The notes beneath the pieces were generated by a model, which searched no databases, had not been told where the DNA came from, and was given only the letters and a program-made list of their open reading frames with translations. A stretch of 33,421 nucleotides of DNA. Origin: JADJNW01 sp964517145 (GTDB taxonomy: Bacteria; Bacteroidota; Bacteroidia; Chitinophagales; Saprospiraceae). Below, in pieces: positions 23,048-29,415 of the stretch. Both the position numbers and the translations under genes were made by a program. Location of the stretch: NCBI GenBank assembly GCA_964517145.1, contig CAZFBN010000049.1:1-33421 (forward strand), written 5' to 3'. Within the stretch, counting starts at the first letter, position 1. Each line of letters begins with the position of its first letter.

Positions 23048-24460
23048 TTATCTTTTTTTATTCATTTCAATAATGCGATCCATTACTTCATTAAGTTGAT
23101 CCGGTGCAATTCGTTTTGAAATGATTTTTTTATCTTTATCTAAAATGAATACTTGTGGCGTGGTCTTCACATAATAAACCTTGGCATAATTATATGGATC
23201 AACGGCGTGAATCCAATCTTGCGTTCCATTTTCGTCCACATATTTCCAGCATTCAGGAATATCCTTTCCAAATTTGCGGCACACGCCCACCAATTTGACC
23301 CCTTTTTCTTTAAACTTTTCATAAAATTCTTTCATTACAGGTGTCGCTTTTTTGCAATGCCCACAATCATATGCCCAGAAATATAAGACAGTGTATTCTG
23401 CTTGAATATCATGTACATTGAATTTTTTGCCATCTCTGCTTTCCAACTGAATATTAGGCGCAATTTTACCAATTAAAGTGGGTTTCAATTCATTGGCATT
23501 GGTGACAATATTTTTCAGTTGAGTTGAATCCGTCCAAGGCGCCATGCCTTTTGCATAGTATTGATCCACCAAATGCACATACACTGCATCCATTCCTACA
23601 ATATTAGAATTGGCATAAGCATTCAAAAAATGAATCAGGTAATACCTAAAGGTTTCATCATTCGGTTTGACTTTTTTCAGAATATAATCCACCGCATTCG
23701 ACAGTGTATCAGGATGTTGTACATTCAATTTTTGCACATAATAATCAATGCGTTCAAACAGGAACGGCGTGCGCAACATGCGTGGATCCGCCATATCGAT
23801 ATTATCAAAAAAATGCTCCAGCGAGTAGCGCCACTTTTTAGTTTGCTGCTCTTCTTCGGTGCCCTCGTACTCCGGCACATTCAGTGGAAGATTGGCTTTA
23901 ACGATAGCCGCCGTCAATGTTTTAGGATGCTTTGCAATCAAGGCTTTTTGATAATCTTCGACTTCCTTATTTAGTTTTTCCAATTCTTTTGTGATGCGCT
24001 CCAATTCTGCCGGATCATCTTTCAGGCGGTCTAGCTTTGCCCGCATCGTATCTGCTAATGGGCGCTTGTCAGCCAAATATTTCAAATATTCGTATAGTAG
24101 TTTGTTATCAGATGACCCATCAATTTTAGTGTCTTTTACCGGGTCTTTTGGATTGGCTGTGACTGTGAAATGTTGCTCTCCTTTGTTGATAAGCAATTGA
24201 AAATATTCATTATTAGGCGGCATAACCACTAAATAAACCCCTCCTGGCAGTTCCTCTTCGCCTTCAAAAACAAAATAGCCCTGTCCGTTAACTTCAGCGG
24301 TGTCTTTTAAATATTGCTTATCGCCAAAATGATATCCCAAAAACAATTGCTTTTCGGTATATCCATTCAATTTAATTTTAATAGAATAGCCTCCATTTGC
24401 AAAGGCAAAAAAGGAGCAAACAGCAAGTGTAATAGCTAATGTAAACCTTTTCATATTCAT
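23048..24460 (-). CDS. TlpA-like thiol-disulfide protein with DUF4369 and DUF5106-like regions
   Basis: A 470-residue exported protein. The signal peptide is MNMKRFTLAI..FFAFA. Residues about 25-120 look like a DUF4369 beta domain (SIKIKLNGYTEKQLFLGYHF, GGVYLVVMPPNNEYFQLLI). A long helical middle part (about 120-320) fits DUF5106. The C-terminal thioredoxin domain (about 330-468) has the active site CGHC (Cys366, Cys369) in FWAYDCGHCKKATPVMKEF and the cis-proline in VKTTPQVFIL. It probably acts as a periplasmic or outer-membrane-facing thiol-disulfide oxidoreductase, as in TlpA/ResA relatives. No lipobox is present. A leftward promoter lies at 24517-24545. The gene is monocistronic, ended by the shared terminator. 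Confidence 0.85.
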   Translation of the reverse strand: MNMKRFTLAITLAVCSFFAFANGGYSIKIKLNGYTEKQLFLGYHFGDKQYLKDTAEVNGQGYFVFEGEEELPGGVYLVVMPPNNEYFQLLINKGEQHFTVTANPKDPVKDTKIDGSSDNKLLYEYLKYLADKRPLADTMRAKLDRLKDDPAELERITKELEKLNKEVEDYQKALIAKHPKTLTAAIVKANLPLNVPEYEGTEEEQQTKKWRYSLEHFFDNIDMADPRMLRTPFLFERIDYYVQKLNVQHPDTLSNAVDYILKKVKPNDETFRYYLIHFLNAYANSNIVGMDAVYVHLVDQYYAKGMAPWTDSTQLKNIVTNANELKPTLIGKIAPNIQLESRDGKKFNVHDIQAEYTVLYFWAYDCGHCKKATPVMKEFYEKFKEKGVKLVGVCRKFGKDIPECWKYVDENGTQDWIHAVDPYNYAKVYYVKTTPQVFILDKDKKIISKRIAPDQLNEVMDRIIEMNKKR

Positions 24461-24516
24461 AACGCAGGTTTAGGTTTTACAAGGTTATACTACAAATTTT
24501 GACGTGCATTATAACG

Positions 24517-24545
24517 CAAACCTACTAAGCAAAGTGTAAATTCAA
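24517..24545 (-). promoter_or_regulatory. Promoter of the TlpA-like gene
   Basis: Read leftward: TTG (24543-24545), an 18-base spacer, then TAGGTTTG (24517-24524), an exact TAnnTTTG. The leader to the ATG at 24460 is about 50 bases. Confidence 0.55.
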
Positions 24546-24574
24546 TTTAAAATCTTCCATTGTTAACGTTTTAT

Positions 24575-26248
24575 TTAAATTTCGGCAAGGTATTCGTGTA
24601 CGAATTTAATCGCCATCGCACCTTCTCCCACCGCCGAGGCAATGCGGTTCATAGCTCCTGAACGCACATCGCCCGCCGCAAAAATGCCTGGAACGCAGGT
24701 TTCCAGCAGGTAGGGTTCCCGATCTAATTTCCAAACACGCTTGAAATCTTGGTTCAAAAATAAATCCCGACCTGTAATCAAATAATCCTTTTCGTCCCGA
24801 ATAATTTTTCCTCCCAACCATTCTGTAATAGGCTTCGCCCCAATAAAAATGAACAACGCATCTGCATCAACAGAGTACCGAGACTGATCTTCTATATTTT
24901 CTATGACCAAACGTTGCAAGTGCCCATTTCCACACGCCTCGACTACCTCTCGTCTGCCTTGAACTTCAATATTGGGGATGGCATTAATTTGATCTATCAA
25001 ATAGGAAGACATGGTCGAAGTCAGGTCTTCTTTGCGAATTAAAATTGTTACCTTTTTGGCATATTTTGACAAATAAACCGCCCCTTGACCCGCCGAATTA
25101 CCACCGCCTACCACAAAAACCGACCGATCTTTGCAGCCATTCGCCTCTGTGATTGCAGCGCCGTAATAAACACCCGCGCCAGTAAAATTATCAACACCCA
25201 CTGCCAGTAACCGCCGATAATCCACACCAGTTGTTATGACAATACTTTTGGTGTTAATTAGCGATCCATCACTCAAAGTCAAAGTTTTGTAAATACCATT
25301 ATTTTTAATGTCAATTACTTCCTGCGGTGCTAAAAATTCAACACCAAAGCGCTGGGCTTGCGTAATGGCTCGATGGGACAAATCTGAACCGCTCACTCCC
25401 GATGGAAAACCCAAATAATTTTCAATTCTGGAACTCGTACCAGCCTGCCCTCCAGGTGCGCGTTTTTCTACAAGCAACGTTTTCAAACCTTCTGAACCAC
25501 CGTAAACCGCTGCCGCCAAACCTGCCGGGCCAGCTCCAATAATGACTACATCGTATAAATCAGACTTTGCATTCGGATTCAAACCAATTTTTTCTGCCAG
25601 TTGGCGGGCATCGGGTTGCGACAAATACGTGCCATCTTCAAAAATAGCCACCGGTAATGCTCGGCGCTCGAGGTCATATAAATTCAGCAATTCCTGTCCT
25701 TTTTGATTCATTTCGATGTCCAACCATTGGTAAGGACGCAAATTGCCCGCTAAAAAATCTTTGATTTCGTGGGATTTTGGAGAATATTGATACCCGATTA
25801 TTTTAATACCTTGAAATTCAGGAACATAGCTTTGCTCCCACGCATCCAGCAAGTCCCGAAGCACAGGATACAACTTCTCCGCAGGAGGATCCCAGGGTTT
25901 GATTAAATAATAATCCAATTGTACATCATTAATTGCTTTAATGGCAGCATCCGTATCGGAATAAGCCGTCAGCAATACTCGTTTAGCCTCTGGAAAAATC
26001 GTTTTAGCGCGTTCTAAAAAATCAACGCCTTCCATTTGTGGCATACGCTGATCCGAAACAAAAAGGGCAACGACTTCCCCTTTTTTCTTCAATTCGGGCA
26101 AACTTTCCAGGGCTTCAAGCGCAGAATCTGTACTGATAATGCGATATTCATCTCGGAATGCCGCCCTCAGATCATTCTTGAGAGAACGCAAAACCTGCGG
26201 ATCATCATCCACAGAAAGTATGATGGGTTTCTTTTTATCTTCTGCCAT
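24575..26248 (-). CDS. Response-regulator receiver fused to glutaredoxin-like and FAD reductase domains
   Basis: A 557-residue soluble fusion. The receiver domain (about 8-135) has Asp14-16, phospho-acceptor Asp66 (FVSDQRMP), Thr94 and Lys117. Residues about 148-223 resemble a glutaredoxin fold (IKIIGYQYSPKSHEIKDFL, cis-proline in RRALPVAIF), but the CxxC position reads SPKS. The rest is a thioredoxin-reductase-type flavoprotein: FAD motif VVIIGAGPAGLAAA (about 234-247), GGQAG, NENYLGF-like RIENYLGF, NAD(P)H motif VVGGGNSAGQGA (about 379-390) and GIFAAGDV near the end. The redox CxxC expected before the second nucleotide motif is replaced by YYGAA (361-365). The group is often labelled 'fused response regulator/thioredoxin-disulfide reductase', but dithiol chemistry looks impossible here. 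It lies 31 bases after its presumed partner kinase. Confidence 0.88.
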   Translation of the reverse strand: MAEDKKKPIILSVDDDPQVLRSLKNDLRAAFRDEYRIISTDSALEALESLPELKKKGEVVALFVSDQRMPQMEGVDFLERAKTIFPEAKRVLLTAYSDTDAAIKAINDVQLDYYLIKPWDPPAEKLYPVLRDLLDAWEQSYVPEFQGIKIIGYQYSPKSHEIKDFLAGNLRPYQWLDIEMNQKGQELLNLYDLERRALPVAIFEDGTYLSQPDARQLAEKIGLNPNAKSDLYDVVIIGAGPAGLAAAVYGGSEGLKTLLVEKRAPGGQAGTSSRIENYLGFPSGVSGSDLSHRAITQAQRFGVEFLAPQEVIDIKNNGIYKTLTLSDGSLINTKSIVITTGVDYRRLLAVGVDNFTGAGVYYGAAITEANGCKDRSVFVVGGGNSAGQGAVYLSKYAKKVTILIRKEDLTSTMSSYLIDQINAIPNIEVQGRREVVEACGNGHLQRLVIENIEDQSRYSVDADALFIFIGAKPITEWLGGKIIRDEKDYLITGRDLFLNQDFKRVWKLDREPYLLETCVPGIFAAGDVRSGAMNRIASAVGEGAMAIKFVHEYLAEI

Positions 26249-26279
26249 TTTTCAAAGGATGTTCGTGATGGAATGGGTT

Positions 26280-27704
26280 TTAATGTTGCATCTGATGCTG
26301 CGATAAAGGCAAACAAACAGTAAAGGTTGTCTTACCTGGTGTAGACGTCACTTGAATATCTCCCTTGTGGCGATCTACAATTTTTTTAACGATGTCTAAG
26401 CCCATACCCGTACCTTGTCCTACAGGTTTTGTTGTAAAAAATGGATCAAAAATCCGATTTAAGTTTTCTTCCGAAATACCATTTCCGCTGTCTGTAATGT
26501 CAATTCTTGCATAACGATGGTCGTCGCAGGTGTCAATTGTCAAGGAGCCTTTAGCCTCCATCGCATCAATTGCATTGTCTATAATGTTTGTCCACACTTG
26601 ATTTAATTCGCCAGGATTCGCCAAGATTGTAGGAATATCCAAGTTGAAATTTTTGACAATTTGAATATCCTTCTTCACAATCTTATGTTTCAATATGGTC
26701 AAGGTGCTTTTAATACCCTCGTGGATATTGGTCGCCACCATAGCGCTACCCCGGTCCATGTGCGTGTAAGATTTAATCGCATTAATCAAAGTAGCAATAC
26801 GTCCGGCTGATTCTTTCATTTCTAACAGCAATCTTTCCGCTGTTAAAGTGTTCTCTATCCACCATAAAATGGAATCGAGATGTTGATTTTGAACAATAGC
26901 TGCAATCTGCACTAAATCCTCCAATTCAAATCCGAAATCGACTAAAGTATCAGCAATTGCTTCTCCATTTTCAACACCTTGATCTTCAAGCCAATCTGTA
27001 ATGTCATCTTTTTTAGATTCCCGCTCTAACAAGGACAATTCTACCTGATCCGCATTTTCAATTTTAGAAAAAAGAATGGCATTTACCTGATCCGTTTGCT
27101 CCGGGGTAACGCGCATGGTCATAATCGCTTTGAATCGCTCAGGTGTATGATGTTGTCGTTTGTACAATTCATCTGCATTACGCACCATTGCCGCTGCCGG
27201 ATTATTCAACTCGTGCGCCAAACCTGCCGATAATTTACCCAAAGAAATCAGCTTTTCATTTTGTAATCTCAATTGTGTAAAATCACGCACTCTGTCAGTC
27301 ATCACTGCTACCAAAGCTTGCGTCAGTTCAAAACTTTGATTCACCATCTCCACAAATAAATCCCTGTGCAACTCCAGCACATAACAAGGCTCGATCACTC
27401 GCCCATAAGCGCGCGCCTCCTTCATACGAGAAAAAGGCAACACCCCCGTTACGTCGCCAGCTTCCCAAGTACCAGAAGGACGCATTTCTCCATTTTGTTC
27501 AAATTCAATAGAACAAACACCTTTGAGGATGATCAACATGTAGTCTGACGGCTTGCCAGGTTGAAACATCAATTCACCTTCCTGGTAGAAAGCATAGCGC
27601 GAGTGCTCATAGAGCCATTCCAACGCCTTGTGCTCTATATCTTTAAAGACCTCAAATTCTTGTAAACGAATGAGCAGGTCTGGTGTTTTCTTGATTAGCT
27701 GCAT
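26280..27704 (-). CDS. cNMP-binding-domain histidine kinase
   Basis: A 474-residue soluble kinase with no membrane segments. The N-terminal cyclic-nucleotide-binding-type domain spans about 14-130 (FQPGKPSDYMLIILKGVCSI, DVTGVLPFSRMKEARAYGRV, YVLELHRDLF). The phosphoacceptor helix has His164 in GKLSAGLAHELNNPA. About 110 residues of mostly helical sequence separate it from what looks like the second helix (GRIATLINAIKSYTHMDRG, about 301-319), an unusually large insertion. The ATPase domain has NQVWTNIIDNAIDAME, ITDSGNGIS, IFDPFFTTKPVGQGTGMGL. The gene precedes the receiver-flavoprotein gene by 31 bases on the same strand, so the two form a kinase and response-regulator operon. Whether a cyclic nucleotide really binds is unknown. 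Confidence 0.9.
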   Translation of the reverse strand: MQLIKKTPDLLIRLQEFEVFKDIEHKALEWLYEHSRYAFYQEGELMFQPGKPSDYMLIILKGVCSIEFEQNGEMRPSGTWEAGDVTGVLPFSRMKEARAYGRVIEPCYVLELHRDLFVEMVNQSFELTQALVAVMTDRVRDFTQLRLQNEKLISLGKLSAGLAHELNNPAAAMVRNADELYKRQHHTPERFKAIMTMRVTPEQTDQVNAILFSKIENADQVELSLLERESKKDDITDWLEDQGVENGEAIADTLVDFGFELEDLVQIAAIVQNQHLDSILWWIENTLTAERLLLEMKESAGRIATLINAIKSYTHMDRGSAMVATNIHEGIKSTLTILKHKIVKKDIQIVKNFNLDIPTILANPGELNQVWTNIIDNAIDAMEAKGSLTIDTCDDHRYARIDITDSGNGISEENLNRIFDPFFTTKPVGQGTGMGLDIVKKIVDRHKGDIQVTSTPGKTTFTVCLPLSQHQMQH

Positions 27705-28112
27705 CGAAGTAAAAAATAATACTTTACTTATACACTAAAAAGCCTTGAAGTGTTCAGCGATAGGAGTTGCTAAATGAGGTATAGCCAGTTATAAAATTTT
27801 TAGAGTTGCAAAATTTTCACTCGAATTCATGCAAAAGCGTGTGAATCCACCAAAAACATTTAGAAGTCGATAGCTGATTATAAATAGTCGATGGTCAATT
27901 ATTATAGAAATTAATCGGCTGTTAGTAGATAGTGATTTTTACAACTCAGAATCAGGTTTTTCATTCAAAGTTTATTATAAATTTTATATGCTTTATTATT
28001 TTACATTTTAGAAATTAAAATAGCAGAATGCCGGTGCAGCAGTCGTATCCCCGCAGCAACCGGACATCCCTTCCTCTACTTAATTATGGCAATCAAGTAT
28101 TGTGATTTCAGC
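27705..28112. other. Intergenic region with GTCGAT repeat and GC-rich hairpin
   Basis: This 408-base AT-rich spacer has a slipped GTCGATAGCTGAT / GTCGATGGTCAAT repeat at about 27868-27900. A GC-rich island follows at 28029-28070, in which CCGGTGC (28031-28037) can pair with GCAACCGG (28056-28063) with one bulge. The island overlaps the small leftward frame described separately. The promoter of the kinase gene should be here, but I find no exact TAnnTTTG. Confidence 0.4.
28008..28067 (-). CDS. Possible cysteine-rich 19-residue micropeptide
   Basis: A leftward ATG at 28067, directly after the purine-rich AGAGGAAGGG, opens MSGCCGDTTAAPAFCYFNF and stops. Three cysteines in 19 residues, and a GC content well above the spacer, make it stand out. 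It lies 45 bases beyond the stop of the last ssb gene on the same strand. The same bases form a hairpin, so the compositional signal may belong to RNA structure instead. No homologue is known to me. Confidence 0.2.
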   Translation of the reverse strand: MSGCCGDTTAAPAFCYFNF

Positions 28113-28442
28113 TCAACTCAATACGACGAATTCATCTGCTACAATTTCAGGAATAAACCGAGTAACACCTTCTTTATCTTCGTAAGTGCGATACGTCAAT
28201 TTACCATGTACGACCACTTCCTTTCCTTTTTTCAACAGATTGTTCATCATTTCTGCTGTCTTCCCCCAAGCTACAATGTTATGCCATTGAGTAGAAGTAA
28301 CTTTATCCCCTTTCTGATTGCGGTAAGTCTCGTTGGTAGCCAATGAAAAACGTGCAACTGACCGACCACTTTGAAATTGTTTGATTTCAGGGTCTTTTCC
28401 TAAATTTCCAATAAGCGTGACGCTGTTTTTAATGCTATTCAT
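28113..28442 (-). CDS. ssb: Short single-stranded DNA-binding protein (tail-less)
   Basis: A 109-residue OB-fold SSB. Family features are MNSIKNSVTLIGNLGKDPE at the start, the strand GRSVARFSLATNETY, QWHNIVAWGKTAEMMNNLLKKG and LTYRTYEDKEGVTRF. The protein ends right after the OB fold (VADEFVVLS). The glycine/proline-rich linker and acidic DDxPF-type tip of housekeeping SSBs, which recruit repair and replication partners, are absent and no in-frame continuation exists. It is about 55% identical by eye to the neighbouring ssb and lies 124 bases downstream of it on the same strand, suggesting a tandem duplication and perhaps one transcript. Confidence 0.9.
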   Translation of the reverse strand: MNSIKNSVTLIGNLGKDPEIKQFQSGRSVARFSLATNETYRNQKGDKVTSTQWHNIVAWGKTAEMMNNLLKKGKEVVVHGKLTYRTYEDKEGVTRFIPEIVADEFVVLS

Positions 28443-28566
28443 ATTACAGTTTTTGAAATCAGAAGTTAGACGCCAAATTTTAGGATGTCAAAGCCTAACT
28501 ACTGAGGTTTAAAAAATTGTTAAATTTCCATTATAACCCCAATGGAAGAGGGCATTCTTGCACGAT

Positions 28567-28896
28567 TCAGTTCAACAGCATAAATTCGTTCACTACGATT
28601 TCCGACAAATAACGAGTGTTTCCTTCTTTGTCCTCAAACATGCGGTGCGTCAGTCTGCCTTCGATGGCTACTTCTTTTCCTTTTTGAAACATGACCTGCA
28701 TCATTTCTGCCAGCTTTCCCCAGCCAATGAGATAATGCCATTGTACGTCCACGACTTTTTCTCCTTTCTGATTGTGATACACTTCCTTCGTTGCAATAGA
28801 AACCCGCGCCAGCGAATTGCCATTTTCTAGTTGTTTAAATTCTGCATCTTTGCCCAGGTGCCCAATTAATTGGACTCGATTTCTAAGGTTATTCAT
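28567..28896 (-). CDS. ssb: Second short single-stranded DNA-binding protein (tail-less)
   Basis: A 109-residue OB-fold SSB: MNNLRNRVQLIGHLGKDAE, NSLARVSIATKEVYHNQKG, QWHYLIGWGKLAEMMQVMFQKG and RLTHRMFEDKEGNTRYLSE, ending VNEFMLLN without an acidic tail. The frame is open upstream to 29049, but the ATG at 28896 aligns with its paralogue's start and with SSB family starts. The upstream extension covers a likely promoter (-7-like CATCTTTG, read leftward, at 28937-28944) and a triple 10-bp repeat. The downstream neighbour is the paralogous ssb. Such short SSBs occur in Bacteroidota beside a full-length copy elsewhere; which role these play cannot be seen here. Confidence 0.9.
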   Translation of the reverse strand: MNNLRNRVQLIGHLGKDAEFKQLENGNSLARVSIATKEVYHNQKGEKVVDVQWHYLIGWGKLAEMMQVMFQKGKEVAIEGRLTHRMFEDKEGNTRYLSEIVVNEFMLLN

Positions 28897-28936
28897 GACA
28901 CATTTTTTTGTTATGCAAATCCATTTTCTGATGCCA

Positions 28937-28944
28937 CAAAGATG
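28937..28944 (-). promoter_or_regulatory. Probable -7 element of the ssb pair
   Basis: Read leftward, GCATCTTTGTGG (28934-28945) contains CATCTTTG, one mismatch from TAnnTTTG, and is identical over 12 bases to the leftward promoter at 34-45. There is no TTG 19-21 bases upstream, which would fit activation from the triple repeat at 28987-29018. Confidence 0.4.
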
Positions 28945-28986
28945 CAGCCCTGTCAAGGGAAGAGTCGTATAATAAACGGTTAATGC

Positions 28987-29018
28987 CGTTTGTAGTCGTT
29001 TGTAAACGTTTGTAAACG
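28987..29018. promoter_or_regulatory. Three CGTTTGTA repeats at 10-bp spacing, possible operator
   Basis: CGTTTGTA occurs at 28987-28994, 28997-29004 and 29007-29014, each 10 bases apart, and a fourth CG closes the array at 29017-29018. Each later unit is also an imperfect palindrome CGTTT-GT-AAACG, so two palindromes overlap by CG. The array is about 43-80 bases upstream of the ssb -7 element, a position typical of activator sites, and the spacing puts all copies on one face of the helix. Confidence 0.5.
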
Positions 29019-29074
29019 CATATTTTAAAATTAAGTAACTGATTTTCAATATATTGAAAGAAATTAAAATAAAC

Positions 29075-29139
29075 TACCCCGAGGCAGAGCCATCGGGGTA
29101 TCATAACGGCACTGATTTATTTTTTCGACGCAAGCGTCG
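29075..29139. repeat. Two REP-like GC-rich palindromes
   Basis: TACCCCGA (29075-29082) and TCGGGGTA (29093-29100) form a perfect 8-bp stem extended inward by GGC/GCC. Then CGACGC (29126-29131) and GCGTCG (29134-29139) form a second small hairpin, preceded by a T-run and followed by GGGG. Both contain the word CCCCGA or its complement. They stand out in an otherwise AT-rich 519-base spacer (28897-29415), where I see no gene. Confidence 0.5.
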
Positions 29140-29415
29140 GGGAATTAAACCCAGCTAAGATTAAAAAATATTCCGGTTGGTAAGTATATTTTGATAAAGA
29201 ATGAAATGTGGTATTGTTCATAAAATTCCAATATTAAATAACAATATGTTTTTGGAGCATTTTAATAAATAGAATTGCATAATAGGTGTTCAAACTTTAA
29301 AACTTTTGTAACCACAGCAGTTCAACTTGCTAAAAACATTCAAAATCGTCTATCATTTGCATTAAACTTTTTAACAATAAGCTAGTCTAACGCATATATC
29401 AAAAATAATTACACC

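Noticed and set aside
24575..26248. Calling this protein a thioredoxin-disulfide reductase
   Set aside because: The CxxC needed for that chemistry is absent from both candidate domains, so only the flavoprotein fold is supported.
28029..28070. A tRNA or other known structured RNA in the GC-rich island
   Set aside because: No cloverleaf, T-loop or anticodon arm can be drawn; only one short bulged stem is possible.
28987..29018. A small CRISPR-like array
   Set aside because: Units are only 8 bases with 2-base gaps; there are no spacers and no cas genes nearby.
28897..29049. A 51-codon upstream extension of the second ssb gene
   Set aside because: It would cover the -7 element and the triple repeat, and it has no counterpart in the paralogue or the SSB family.
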